A DNA stretch of 64,000 nucleotides from Antilocapra americana (GCA_007570785.1 ML660204.1:496001-560000); one strand, 5' to 3'; shown: positions 40,281 to 52,330, numbered from the stretch's first letter. The notes: generated by a model from the letters alone, not told the origin. A program made the numbers and translations.

Positions 40281-43200
40281 TGAGAGTTAAACCCTGTACT
40301 TAGGGCAGGGCTGCCGCACAGGACGAGGGAACTGAGGCTGTGGCAGTTGCTGTGATAACGCCTGAGACCTGAGGGAGGCCCCCTGCCCCACATGGCCTGG
40401 CCCCGGCTGAGCAGCTGCAACCCCTGTGCCAAGACAGCCCCCTTGGCGCCTGCCACTGGGCTAGGAGACTTTCCTTGCTGTCCTCCCCACCCTGCCCTTG
40501 TTCGCGTCCCAGGGGCGCAGGCCCTGGCGGAAGCTGCGTCATCCCTGCCCACCCATCCGCCTGTCCCCTCCTGTGCTGGCCTTATGGTTTCCATAGCGAC
40601 TGGCGAAGTCAGACGCAGAACCTGGGGGAGCAGAGGCAGACCAGGAGGCGCTGTGTTTGTGGGCTGCTCTGGGGTGTCTGCAGGCTCCGTCTGTTCTGCT
40701 GCCTTCTCCCTGCTGATATGGAGGACAGTCCTCGTGTCCAACTTCGTGGGTTCTGCGCTGGAGCCTCCCTGTCCAGGGGCTCCAGCCGGAAGAGGGCAAG
40801 CGGAGTAAAAAGTCTGCGCCCCGCCCATCCTCACCTGTCCTCAGGCCGAATGCCACTTCCCTGTCCCCAGGAGTGGAGCTGCCCATGCAGGGAGAGGAGG
40901 AGATCTCGAGGGAGTCAGAGACGGCGTGGCCTCAGTGTCTCAGAAGATGGGCTCCAGGTCAGGCAGGCCTGGGTGTGCTGCCTTGCTTCCTGCTGTGTGT
41001 CCCTCAGCAGGTTTTGAGAACCTCTCTGAGCATCAGCTGCTCATAGCTGCTGCGATCCTGGGAGGTGTCTGTCCTGGTTCACAACTGAGGAGAGGAGGCA
41101 CAGAGAGATGGTGCGGTGATATCAGTTGTCCAAGCTCCCCCAGAAAGCAGGAGGACTTACCTTCCCACCAGCAAATGGGAGCAACACTTCTCTCTTGGGG
41201 TTTTCAGGAGGATGAATTAAATGAGCCCGTTCTGTAGGGCGCTTGACGCTAGGGTGCCTGGGAAACATCAATGTGTCCCCCACTCCACCGAGTGTTGTTG
41301 TCCCAGCCAAATACAAGGCTGCCAGCTTCCAGGTGTCCCACGAAGAGACACACAGTCACCACCCAGGCAAGCAGCCCATAATCTGGCCACTGGGCCGGAG
41401 GCTGCTAGTGGAGAGCCTTAGAGGCTGAAAGGCTCCGCCGTCTGCTCAATGGTCAGAGGCCTGGACCCCTGTGGTCAGCTGGCAGGTCCTCCCTTCTCCT
41501 GCCCCCAGCTGAGAGCGTGGAGCCGCTGTCTCCGCCCTCCAGGCTGGCCTCTCTGGTTGTGGTCAGATGCAGCGGACTGCTCTTTCACAGGCACCCCTGC
41601 TCTGCTCTGCTCTGCCAGCCTTCCCTCCTCCTTTGCCCGCCCTCCGGGAAATCAGAGCCTGCGCCTGGCCCCAGAGGCAGGCCCCAGGTTCCTGTCCCAG
41701 GAAGGTGGGGCGGGAGGGGGACATGGAACAGGATGGAGAGTTCTCGAGGGGCTGGGAGGACGCCTTGCTTCCTGGCCTCGTGTTAGAAAGAAAGGAAGGA
41801 AGCAGAGCAGCCTCCCCTGCTCGGTGGTGGTTTGTCCCGGGTTGTGGGGGGGTGAGAAGGGGGTGGAGGTGGAGGGGGGGTGCTGGACAGCCCCGTGCCC
41901 TCCCCCAGCTCCAGGAGCACAAACAAAGGAGGCTGAAAGGATCAGGAAGTCCGAGGATGGGAAATTCCAGGGCCTCCCAGCTCCACTGGCCCCTGAGGGA
42001 GTCTGGGCAGAGAGGAGGCAAAGATGAGAGCGGGGTGTGCCCTGGTCCCAGCCCTGGGCTGCTGTGGAGAGGAGCTTCGGGAGAGGGCATATCTCACTTT
42101 TCTTTGACATGACAAAATGCTGTTTGCGTGGCTGCAGATGAGGAGTTAGCAGCGGACAGTGCCGGTTACCTCCCAAAGGGTCCCTCCTCAGCCAGAGCTG
42201 TCCACTCAGGTGGTGGCACCCCTGCAGTGGTTTTCAACCCCTCCCTGCCTGGCCCCTCCAGAGCCCCCCTTCCTGTCCTGCCCCACGTGACCCCATTCCG
42301 GCTCGTTCTGCTGCCCCTGCAGCCTCTCCTACGCTGGCCTGCCCTCTCTCGCCTCTCACACTCACTCCCTGTGTAACCTGGGGAGGTTGCCTCATCTGTA
42401 AACTGGGGTGGGGGTATTAACATGAGCACCCACCTCACGGAGTCCTTGGGAGCCTCATGCAGGAGGGTCTGCGTGGAGCTCTGGCAGGGCTCAGTAGCCG
42501 TTGTCCGAGTGACAACAGAAGTCCTGTTGAAAAAGCCCCTCCACAAAGCTGCCTGGACCTCCGCCAGCGGCCCTGGAGCTCTTCCTCCTTGGCGTGCTAA
42601 TGGACTGGCCATCAGTCCCGCCCTGCTGGGCCCGGGGGCCGGCCCTGTGCCCTTCCCCCCACCATCCCCACCGTGAATGCACACCCTTCGGTGCTCCTTG
42701 AAGACTTGCTGACCTATTGATTCGCTTCCCTGAAGAGAGAGGTTTTTTTCATCACCTTCTGAGCCAGCCCCAGGCCGGGGCTCTCTGGCTCCAAATCTGA
42801 ACCTGCGGCAGGTCGGCTGGTCCCACGTTGCCTCTGTGCCAGGCCTTTATTGCGCACACATTCTTCACCCCCCAGCCCTGACCCCGAGAGCTCTTGCCCT
42901 GACACCCAGAAACTACGTTGTCTCTGGACTGAGTTCTTCCATTCCCGTGGGTGGAAACTCAGGAGAATTTGCCACCCTGTGCTCTGCCTGGAGGATCCAG
43001 GCCACCTCCTCAGCTGGAGTTTGCATTGATTGGCAGATGTCACTGGGGCCCGGCTGTGGTCAGAGTAAAGCTAGGCCTGGTGCTGGGGCTGGTTTCAGGT
43101 TTCCTTGGCAAAACAGTGTCGAAACATTTCTAGGTGATTCCTCTGCCGCTCTCACCAGGCACCTAAGGGGTTATTTTGGCTCCAAGACCTTACTAGGTCT

Positions 43201-43887
43201 GAACTCGCTGGTGGTCTCAGGTTCCTTGTAGTGGCTCGGCTGTGGCCCCTGTGTTTGTTGACCACGGCAGGAACCTGACCCGTCCAGCAGAACCCAGGGA
43301 AGCCCTTCTTCCTCATTCATGGATTCACCTTCGCTCGTCCCCCACCTCTCCACGTGAGCACGTGACTCCAGGGAGCCCCCACTGGCCCTCTTCCTTAGCT
43401 CCTTCCTACAAGTCTGTGTGTGGTGCTTATCACCCCCAGAACCATGCAGCTCCCTCACTGCCAAAAACCTGCCTGCCTGTCTCTTGGCTGCGGTGTGGCC
43501 CGAGCCCTGACCTCCCACAGCCAGCTCCCTGGCGCATTCCCTCCCCGGGAATGTCTCCTGCCTGCCAAGGTCCTGCCTCCCTGACAGAGCCCTCACTTCT
43601 GGAACTGCGGATGCAAGCATTTCACAGCACATGCCTCTCTGATGGATGCGTCTGTGTGCCCCTGGTGTTCTGCTCCCCCCTACCCACCCCCCACCCCGCC
43701 ACTGACGAGGGCATCCAGCCTCCTCTTCCTGCTCACCTCTGGGCACCAGAAGCAGTTTCTAATCTGTGGATGTGCTGCAGAGGGAACAGGTCAAAGAAGA
43801 CCCCTTCTCCCACTTCCTAAGAGTGCCTTCCCAGCTATTGTGGGTTTTTCCCCCCACCCTAAACTAAGCTGAACCTTGGCTTTAAGG
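40281..43887. other. Mostly unique GC-rich intron
   Basis: Over 3.5 kb with few insertions. Weak MIR-like segments at about 40940-41190 and 42350-42430 (cctcatctgtaaactggggtg). The many open frames (up to 202 codons, both strands, overlapping) have no motif I recognise and reflect GC content. No exon called. Confidence 0.5.
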
Positions 43888-44970
43888 TAAAAAGGCAGCC
43901 TTCAGAATGGGAGAAAATAATAGCAAACGAAAGCAACGGACAAACAATTAATCTCAAAAATATACAAGCAACTCCTGCAGCTCAATTCCAGAAAAATAAA
44001 CGACCCAATCAAAAAGTGGGCCAAAGAACTAAACAGACATTTCTCCAAAGAAGACATAAAAATGGCTAACAAACACATGAAAAGATGCTCAACATCACTC
44101 ATTATCAGAGAAATGCAAATCAAAACCACAGTGAGGTACCACTTTACACCAGTCAGAATGGCTGCCATCCAAAAGTCTACAAGCAATAAATGCTGGAGAG
44201 GATGTGGAGAAAAGGGAACCCTCTCACACTGTTGGTGGGAACGCAAACTAGTACAGCCACTATGGAGAACAGTGTGGAGATTCTTAAAAAAACTGGAAAT
44301 AGACCTGCCATATGACCCAGCAATCCCACTGCTGGGCATACACACCGAGGAAACCAGAATTGAAAGAGACACGTGTACCCCAATGTTCATCACCGCATTG
44401 TTTACAATAGCCAGGACATGGAAGCAACCTAGATGTCCATCAACAGACAAATGGATAAGAAAGCTGTGGTACATATACCCAATGGAATATTACTCAGCCA
44501 TTAAAAAGAATACATTTGAATCAGTTCTACTGAGGTGGACGAAACTGGAGCCTATTATACAGAGTGAAGTAAGCCAGAAGGAAAAACAACAATACAGTAT
44601 ACTAACGCATATATATGGAATTTAGAAAGATGGTAGCGATAACCCTGTATGTGAGACAGCAAAAGAGACGCAGAAGTATAGAACAGTCTTTTGGACTCTA
44701 TGGGAGAGGGCAAGAGTGGGATGATATGGGAGAATGGCATTGAAACATGTAAATTATCATATGTGAAATCAATCGCCAGCCCAGGTTTGACGCTTGATAC
44801 AGGGTGCTCAGGGCTGGTGCACCAGGATGACCTAGAGGGATGGACTTGAGAGGGAGGTGGGAGGGGGCTTCTGGAAGGGGAGCACATGTATACCCATGGT
44901 AGATTAATGTCAATGTATGGCAAAACCAACACAATAATGTAAAGAAAATAAACTAAAAAACTAAAAAAAA
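43888..44970 (+). mobile_element. Ruminant L1 3' fragment with ORF2 end
   Basis: 5'-truncated L1 of about 1.08 kb. The frame from 44062 to its stop at 44625 gives the end of the LINE-1 ORF2 protein, recognisable by the [17 protein letters not shown] segment and [10 protein letters not shown] near the end. The 3' UTR (gggggcttctggaaggggag, acacatgtatacccatgg) ends in an A-rich tail. It is fairly young, since the frame is uninterrupted in its last 188 codons. It lacks the reverse-transcriptase and endonuclease domains, so it cannot move itself. Confidence 0.96.
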
Positions 44971-45009
44971 TGTTTTCTTTTCATATATTTGTTTTTATAT
45001 TTTTAATAT

Positions 45010-45137
45010 TACTTTTTTTTTTTCCTACCGTGCCGCCAGGCGCAAAGGATCTTAGTTCCCAGACCAGGAATGGAGCCCTCACCCGCTGCAGTAGAAGTGC
45101 GAAGTCTTAACCACTGGACTGCCAGGGAAGGCCCTGT
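45010..45137 (-). mobile_element. CHR-type SINE, antisense, partial
   Basis: caaaggatcttagttcccag, accaggaatggagccctc and ttaaccactggactgccagg, directly after the L1 tail. Confidence 0.9.
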
Positions 45138-45851
45138 TTTTTTCTTTTTTTTAAAGTTACCCCTTTGTAAGGATTCACGGCATTTCAGGCTGGACATGGG
45201 TGACCACTGGTAAAGGAACATAATCCGGCCTCCAAGGACAACGAAATGCAAAGCGTCGCCACGTCACCTGATGAAGTCTTCATCTCGGGCTCTGACCGGG
45301 GACCCTTAGGGTGGGTGGCCCTTCTCATGTACCATGTTGTCCAGCAACTTCTCAGCAGACAGCCGCGTCTCTGAGGAAACAAAATGCAAACAGCCTCATT
45401 CTCCGTCTGAAGACTCACTCCAAAACAGGAACCATGGCTCTTTCGAATGACATCGTCTTGGTGTGGCTGCGGGCTCTACCTCACACAGCGCGTCCAGCCT
45501 CTTGGAGTTGGGGGGGTGGGGTGGGCAGGACCCAGCGTGCCACCCTCGCCACCTCCACCGCCACCGGGTTGAAGAGGTCAAGTCTGGGTAGATGGTGGGG
45601 CGGCAAGAAGAAGAGGACCCACGGTCACAAAAACTAATTCTAGTTTCCCCACAGCACTGGGCATCTGTGCCCGTGGGGCCAGTGTGCGCTGTGTCGGAGA
45701 AGCCCTGTGCTGCAGAACCCAGGAGGGGCTCCCTTAATAGAAGGAAAGGTTTGGCCCATTTTTCAAGCCAGTTTCTGAGACTCCTTGTTAGGGAGTCCTG
45801 GAAGAATGAACATTTCTGCATATGACAACATGGCTTTCAGAAACTCAACAA
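45138..45851. other. Unassigned intronic sequence
   Basis: No repeat or exon recognised. Contains a G-rich ttgggggggtggggtggg near 45510. Overlapping open frames lack motifs. Confidence 0.45.
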
Positions 45852-45960
45852 GGGATTCCCTGGTGGTCCAGTGGTTAAGACTCAGTGCTTCCACTGCAGG
45901 GGACTGGGATCGATCCCTCGGCAAACCGCACAGCACGGCCACATTTTTTTTTTTTCTTTA
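45852..45960 (+). mobile_element. CHR-type SINE, sense, short
   Basis: gattccctggtggtccagtgg head and gggatcgatccctcgg, with the body cut and a T/A-rich tail. Confidence 0.88.
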
Positions 45961-46134
45961 AAAAAACAACAACGAAGCTCTGCATTTTTATGAAGCTTTA
46001 TAGAAAATGTTATTCAAGCAGTACAGTCACCAGAGGGCCACCACCTCAAGAGGCATGGACCCTGTTCTCTGCAGGGCTGTAATAACAGCCCTGGTGCCCC
46101 CTGCCTAGTTTGGCCCTCTTGTTTGCGGGAGCCA

Positions 46135-46460
46135 TTTTTCTTTATTGTGATAACATATAATGCAAAACTTGCCATTTTAATAAAATGTAAATGTACAACT
46201 CAGTGGCGTTATAGTTATACTTACTGCCCAGCAGTCATTACCACTGTCTATTTTTCCAAAACTTTTTGTCCTGCCAAACAAAACCTGTAGCCCCTTCAAG
46301 CAGTAACTTCCTATCCCCAGATCACCTGGCCCTGGTAGCCCCTCTTCTACTTTCTGTCTGTGTGAACATGCCGGTTCCAGCTGTCCCATCCACATGGAAT
46401 CACCCAATGTTTGTCCCATGGCGTCTGGCATGGGACAGTGTTTTCAAGGTTGTGGGGGCC
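46135..46460 (-). repeat. Old L1M fragment, antisense
   Basis: ttgtgataacatataatgc, aactcagtggcgttatag and catccacatggaatcaccc resemble the same L1M 3' region seen at 13632 and 56480. Confidence 0.7.
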
Positions 46461-47054
46461 TGCTGGCCTGGGCTCCTGCTCTGAGTGGCAGCTTCAGTAG
46501 ATCCCTGCCTTCCTCCAACTCACCGGTCACCGGCTTCCCTCTAGCCCGTCCTCCTGCCAGTGGTGGCAGGCAGGCTTCAGTTCATCAGAAGGTCGCCCCT
46601 ACTTCTCAGGCCACTCCAACCCCAGCCCACAGATAGAACTAGGTGCCAAGGAGAACTTGGGTCAAAAGCCCGGAGCCCTTGGAGGCTGGGGGAGGAGGCA
46701 GCCAGAAAACAGGTAGCCACGAAGACTCCTTGGACAGAGGGTGAAGCCAGGTCAAGTGCCTACATGACAAAATGAGGCCCTGCTTTGTGTGATGGGTCCC
46801 AGCAGGTGGCTCCAGGGTTTCCAGCTTGGTCACAGCAGGAGACATCTGAAGGGGAGGCTGGACTGGAAAGAGTGGTGATGGGCTTCCCTTGAATCACGCT
46901 TCCCATCTTGTTGACTTACTCCTGCACCATTGCAGTCACTCCTAAATGGCACCCACAGTGGCACCTAAGATGCACAGCACAGTGGCAGGTTGGGTCCACT
47001 ACAGGAACCTTTGTAGAAGGCAGCGTGACCAGACATTTTCAAGAGTCATTGAGT
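46461..47054. other. Unassigned intronic sequence
   Basis: No gene or repeat recognised. Confidence 0.4.
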
Positions 47055-47218
47055 AGGGGCTTGCCAGTGGTTAAGACTCCATGCTTCCAGTGCAGGAGAC
47101 GTGGGTTCGATCCTTGTTCTATAACTAACTGGTTCTAACTAAGATCTCTTGTTCTAAGTTCCCTTGTTCTAACTAAGATCCCACATGCCTCTGGGTGAGG
47201 TCAAGGAAAAACAAAAAT
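47055..47218 (+). mobile_element. CHR-type SINE, sense, with internal tandem copies
   Basis: gcttgccagtggttaagactcc head and gacgtgggttcgatcc. The region before taagatcccacatgcc carries repeated ttgttcta/aactaagat units, apparently a local expansion inside the SINE. Confidence 0.88.
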
Positions 47219-47221
47219 AGT

Positions 47222-47700
47222 TGTTAAATATTCCTACCATTTGACCCATGAATTCCATGTTTTGGAATCTGGTCTAAAAAGAAAATGATCACAAATACAG
47301 ACCAATATTCATGTATAGAGATGTTCCCAGCAATGTTTATAGGTAGCTCCTGAGAGCAAATAGCCTAAGTAGCCAGTCATAAGGGAGTTACTTACAGAAC
47401 ATACGATAAAACAATACAGGGATATAAAAATTATATTTGCAAAGCAAAATGAGATTTTTGATGGTAGGGGAAATGCCTATGCCTATGACAAAATGTTAAG
47501 CCAAAAAAAAGGTTTCAAAGCAGACTGTTATTCTCGGTATGCATTATGATATCAAGTATGTAAAAAAGAAATCACAGAGGAAAAAATAAACAGAAGCATA
47601 TGCCAAGCTGCTTGGTGCAATTATGGACTTTTTTTTTTCTTTACATCTTTCCACACTTTGCAAATGCTCTACAAAAGGATTATGCGTTACTTTGATCTTC
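47222..47700 (+). repeat. Old L1M fragment, sense
   Basis: accatttgacccatgaattcc, atgatcacaaatacagacc, tgttcccagcaatgtttatagg and caaatgctctacaaaagg follow the ORF2 end and 3' UTR of an old L1. Confidence 0.75.
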
Positions 47701-48336
47701 AGGACAAGAAAGCAGTAAAAGGGAGGAACAATGCTCCTCTCTGTGTGATTAAAGAGGAGCTAGAATTTGGGTGGACTGGAGGCCTGGCCCAGACCCATGA
47801 GCCAGGTGGTCTCTGGCAGCTGTAGGGAGGATGCTGTGGGGGGTGAGGATCAGCATGGGGCAGTGTGGCATGTGAATGGGCTTAGACCAGCGTAGGAAAC
47901 TTACATATTTGACTTCAAGAGCCTGGCAAGCATCATCATTGAGTGGAAGTGTGCAGGGCAATAGGAACGGTGGACACTGCAGCAGAACAGAGCCCTTGAG
48001 CCCTGTCTAAAAGGAGAGGCTCAGCTGCAGTGGGTGTTTGCCATGTGAGAGTAAGGGCCCTGTGCGGCCAGACCTTCCATTTTCCAAAGAAGCCAGAAAT
48101 CCTCAGTTTTCAACTGTGAACTCTCTTACTAAACGCGGTCACTTAGTTGAGAAACGCTCTCAGCACTGTGCAGTCCACATCCTCGGGCCAGATACGATGG
48201 GTGCTCCACGAGTCAGAGACCGCCTGCCTGCCTGGCCTCCTCCCCAGGCCCCGTGTTGGGTTCCCCACGCGGGTGCCAGGCTGCTGGCGGCCCACCACAC
48301 AGGCTGAAAGGGGCTTCCTTTTCTTCTCTCTGCCAG
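47701..48336. other. NOL4L: Unique intron before NOL4L exon
   Basis: No repeats recognised in about 630 bp. The acceptor at 48336 has a long pyrimidine tract (ttccttttcttctctctgccag). Confidence 0.6.
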
Positions 48337-48446
48337 AAAATGAGCCTCCGTCTCCTCTGGTCTCTGGGATCATCGATTACAACATGCCCCTCACCTCGAC
48401 GTACCTGAAGCAGATGAAGTTGCGCGTGATGAATTCCCAGGAGCAG
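48337..48446 (+). CDS. NOL4L: NOL4L internal exon (110 nt)
   Basis: Completes the split codon (G + AA, Glu) and encodes [20 protein letters not shown], then [17 protein letters not shown], ending at a codon boundary before a near-perfect donor (CAG then gtaagg). The IDYNMP...KxMKL pattern is shared with NOL4, whereas [19 protein letters not shown] matches NOL4L as I remember it. This fixes the gene identity. Together with the previous exon it totals 222 nt, so skipping both would keep the frame. The following exon, expected to begin a Ser/Asp-rich acidic region, was not found in the remaining 15.5 kb. Confidence 0.95.
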
Positions 48447-49927
48447 GTAAGGCATCTGCCCCCCTCGCCCCACCTGGAGGCGTCTTAACTTGCCTGGATG
48501 TGGTTGAGCCTTTCCGAGATGTGGGGCCACAGCCTGTGTAAACACACTGGAAACCAAAGAGGCCCTTATCTGATTATCTGGGCCGGGCAGTTCGGGCTGA
48601 GAGGAGGGAAGGAACGCGTTCCTAAGTGAGAAGGTCTGCTGGGCAGACCGCCTTGTCAGGTCTTCAGGGAAACTTTCCTGAAGGGCAGGGGCGAGGGAGT
48701 GGAAGTTGGGGGGAGGTAAGAGCTGCTGACCTTGGCTCTCGGCTTGCCCTCGCCCTGCTCTGCCCTTTGTCTGCTGTACCACTTGTCTCCTTTCCCTGGG
48801 GAGGTGAGAGGGAGGCCCTGCCTGCCTGTGGCCTCTGTCACTCTTGGGGCCCAGGCGGGCCAGGAGGATGGGCCAAGGAGGGTGGACCAGGGTGCAATAA
48901 GGCTTTGCCCGCAACACCCGCCCCCACCCGGGCTGCCCAAGACTCCCCAGCTGTGGATTGCCCAGGGCTGTCAGGCACCATGGAAACAGGCTGTGAAAAG
49001 AAAACCGCTCCTGCCCACCTCCCTCCACAGCCCACCTTCTAGCCCTTTGCAAGGCAAGTAGCCTGACTGTCTTTCAGAGGACTGCGTGAGTGCCATCCCC
49101 CTCCCCGACCACTGCCCCAACCCAGAGTCAGAGTGTCTCACCTCCTGCTTCAAGCTTTCTCATCAGCTGTGACATTTGAACCTGCCGTATCTTTGAGGCT
49201 CGACTAGGGGAATGGGTTGTTTTCTCCTCCGTTGGAAGTCTGACTTCCAGCCCTGGGTGTGTGCCATCCGGGATGTGGCTGGTCTCCTTGACAACCCGAG
49301 CCTGTGTCCGCCAAGGAGAGTGACAGCTCTGCTGTCAGCTCCGAGGGGTTGTAGCTGGAGGTGCTCAGGTAGTATCTGGGGCTGGGGTCTGAGGATCTGA
49401 GCTGTTTGGCTTGAGTTCTGCGTTGCCCTGAGGAGGAGGTGTGGTGGCCCTCCCATCCCCACAGCCTCAAAAGGCCGAATGAAGTAAGCTGGGCCCAGGG
49501 TGGTGGAGTTGTTTACATCTCTCCCGCCTTTTCATCTAAGATGTTGTCTTCTCTATGACGGTCGCATCCCTAAGAAACTTCATGGACTCAAAAAAAGTGT
49601 CAGTGAGGATAATGGTGTCAGGTTTTCCACTCAAAACAGCAAAGTTGTTTTATGCAGGAAATGCCAGTTATAAGGGTGTTGCTTTAACACAAGCAACAAT
49701 TATAAAATTTAAGCACCACTACGCAGGGTGATGCACAAAGGCACTCAAACAGCCAAACAGCAGGAGTTCAGCCCCACAGCTTTTATTTTCCCCACAAAAT
49801 GGCACTTGAGCCCGGTTCACCACCAGAACCGGTAGTGGTCAGTGCGCCCACGCTGGGATCTCTATTTCCAGATCTTGGTGTGTTTCATTTGGTTATACAA
49901 ATTCCTGCTGTCTCTGGGGGCACTAAG

Positions 49928-50151
49928 GGGTTTCTGAGGTGGTGCTAGTGGTACTGAACCTGCCTACCAGTGCTGGAGAGGTAAGAGGCGTGGGTTCCAT
50001 CCCTGGGAAGATCCCCTAGAGGAGGGCATGGCAGCCTACTCCAGTATTCTTGCCTGGAGAATCCCATGGACAGAGGAGACTGGTGGATTACAGACCATAG
50101 CGACGCAAAGAGTTGAACACGACTGAAGTGACTTAGCATGCATGCATTCAA
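49928..50151 (+). mobile_element. Bov-tA SINE, sense, with perfect TSD
   Basis: ggtggtgctagtggtactg head, gggcatggcagcctactcc body and acgactgaagtgacttagc. Perfect 11-bp duplication GGGGCACTAAG at 49917-49927 and 50152-50162. Confidence 0.95.
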
Positions 50152-50179
50152 GGGGCACTAAGACGGGTGTGTGTGTGTG

Positions 50180-50382
50180 TTAGCTGCTCAGTCGTGTCCA
50201 ACTCTTTGTGACCCCATGGACCATAGCCTGCAGGCTCCTCCATCCATGGGATTCTCCAGGCAGGAATACTGGAGTGGGTTGCCATTTCCTTCTCCAGGGG
50301 ATCTTCCTGCCCCAGGGATTGAACCTGGGTCTACTGCATTGCAGGCAGATTCATTACTGTCTGAGCTGCCAGGGAAGCTGGT
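50180..50382 (-). mobile_element. Bov-A2 SINE, antisense
   Basis: tagctgctcagtcgtgtcc, gggattctccaggcagg, cccagggattgaacctggg and tgtctgagctgccaggg. It faces the sense copy 28 bp upstream, forming a long inverted repeat. Confidence 0.95.
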
Positions 50383-50404
50383 TGGGTGCACTGACAAGGA
50401 TTCA

Positions 50405-50850
50405 GTCATTTAACAAATATTTATGGAGCCCTACTCCAAGAGCCAGGCTCTAGGGATGACCAAAGACAGCACCGTTTCCAGCTCTCCTTATGATCTGGGG
50501 GGAGACAGACATTAATGAAAAAATCACACACAAGTGCTAAGCTCATAGCAGGCAGCAGCAGTTGAGGGAGAGATTAACCAGCCATCATGGGTACAGCTGT
50601 GACAAGTGCCAGGCAGGAGACATGTGGTGCCATGGGTAGTTAGAGGGGCATGATGAGGGGACTGACTCAGGGGTCAGGAAGGTTTGCCTCAGAAAAGGAT
50701 GCTTGAGCTGAGTTAGATCTTCAAGGAAGAGAGCACCAGTCTGAGGAAACAGCTTGTGCAAAAGCCCTGTGGCTTGAGGGAGGACAGTTTGAGAGGCTGG
50801 TATCGTTGGTGCAGAGTGTGAGCAGTTCTGAAGCTAAAGAAAAGTGGGAG
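50405..50850 (-). repeat. L2 3' fragment, antisense
   Basis: tatttatggagccctactcc, ccaggctctagggatgacc, ttgagctgagttagatcttc and agcttgtgcaaaagccctg. Confidence 0.82.
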
Positions 50851-50884
50851 AAGCACAGCATTGGGCATGTAAGCACTCTTAACA

Positions 50885-51078
50885 CTTTTTATTTATTTAT
50901 TTATGGCTGCTCTGGGTCTTCGTTGCTGCACACGGGCTTTCTCTAGTTGTGACATATGGGCTTACTGTGGTGGCTTCTCTTGTTGCAGAGCATGGGCTCA
51001 GTAGCTGGGTGCACGGGCCTGTGGAATCTTCCCTGACCAGGGATGGAACCCATGTCCCCTGCATTGGCAGGCAGATTC
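50885..51078 (-). mobile_element. CHR-type SINE, antisense, left part
   Basis: ttatggctgctctgggtcttcg, cttctcttgttgcagagc, gaccagggatggaaccc and gcattggcaggcagattctt, then interrupted by L1. It resumes at 51721. Confidence 0.93.
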
Positions 51079-51720
51079 TTTTTTTTAATTATGATTTTTT
51101 TAACGCTAAGAACATTTTGTATTGGGATATGGCTGATTAACAATGTGATAGTTTCAGGTGAACAGCAGAGGGGCTCAGTCATACATATGTATCCATTCGC
51201 CCCCAAACCCCACTCCCATCCAGGCTGGCACATAACGTTGAGCAGGATTCCCTGTGCTCTACGGTAGGTCTTTGTTGTTATCCATTTTAAATATAGCAAG
51301 CAGTGTGTACAGGACGTTCCCAAAGTCCCTAACTATCCCTTCCCACCCACCGCCCCCAGCAACCATGAGTTCGTTTCCTAAGTCTGTGAGTCTCTTTCCG
51401 TTTTGTAAGTTAGTTCATTTATATCATTTCTTTTTAGCTTCCACATATAAGGAAAGTCATATGATATTTCTCCTTTGCTGTCTGGCTTACTTCACTTGTT
51501 TTGACACTCTCTAGGTCCATCCATGTTGCTGCAAATGGCCGTATTTCATTCTTTTTAATGGCCGAGCAATATTCCATTGTGTACATGTACCACATCTTCT
51601 TTATCCATTCCTCTGTTGATGGACATTTAGGTTCCTTCCATGTCTTGGCTATTGTAAATAGTGCTGCAGTGAACGTTGGGGTGCATGGATCTTTTCAGGC
51701 CATGTTTTTCTCTGAATAAA
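51079..51720 (-). mobile_element. L1 3' fragment nested in SINE, antisense
   Basis: Begins with the poly-T of the L1 tail. ctgattaacaatgtgatag, gagcaggattccctgtgctc, gtccatccatgttgctgc, gagcaatattccattgtg and ggctattgtaaatagtgctgc are the complement of the ruminant L1 ORF2 end and 3' UTR. Confidence 0.92.
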
Positions 51721-51762
51721 TGACAGATGGATTCTTAACCACTGGACCACCAAGGAAATCCA
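51721..51762 (-). mobile_element. CHR-type SINE, antisense, right part
   Basis: gattcttaaccactggaccacc completes the SINE cut by the L1. The repeated gattctt on both sides fits the target-site duplication. 51763-52330 holds no gene or clear repeat. Confidence 0.92.
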
Positions 51763-52330
51763 GCATATAAAGCACTTAATGGGTGTCTGTGAATGAACAG
51801 AAGTTCACGGATAAGTCACCCCTGGTGAGGTTCAGGCTACTCCGATAGAGAGGGAGAACTATGGGAGGTGTTTTCCCCACCGGGGGTTGGGGCTGAGGCT
51901 GAGATTGAGGTGGCCCGAGTTGACAGTGGAGTTGACTGTGTCTTCACCTCTATTCCTGGTTTTCCAAACGGGACCGCTCTGAATGTCCCCGACCTTCTCC
52001 AGTGTGTGGTAGAAGGTAAAAATGCAGACCCTCCTTACACACCCCTGGCAGGAGCAAGGAGGCCCTCCCACCTGGGGCCCGACAGCTGTCAGCCTCCCTC
52101 ACTGCAGGCACCGCAGTGAGCGCTCAAGGCCACTGCCTCGCAACCAGCACCGTGATCCCTGTTCAATAGCCAGGCACGTGGCAAAACAAGACATCACACT
52201 GCTCACCAGGTTATTTATCTGCAGCAGCAAGGAAGGGCCAAGGACCTAGGTGTCTTTGATTTTTCAGCTTGAGTTGAAAACTAAAAATACACTTACTTGA
52301 ATTGGTAGCTTCTTTCCTGTAGTGAAAATG

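Larger units (their letters stand above)
38563..48336 (+). other. NOL4L: NOL4L intron, 9774 bp
   Basis: GT-AG intron in phase 1. It holds SINE, BovB and L1 insertions listed separately. The interval 38563-39122 has only T-rich tracts (about 38745-38780) besides unassigned sequence. Confidence 0.92.

Noticed and set aside
44062..44625. A 187-residue host gene
   Set aside because: It is the C-terminal end of a truncated LINE-1 ORF2.
48213..49052. 279-codon minus-strand open frame
   Set aside because: It overlaps the antisense of a genuine NOL4L exon and GC-rich intron, has no recognisable domain, and similar frames open in other registers.
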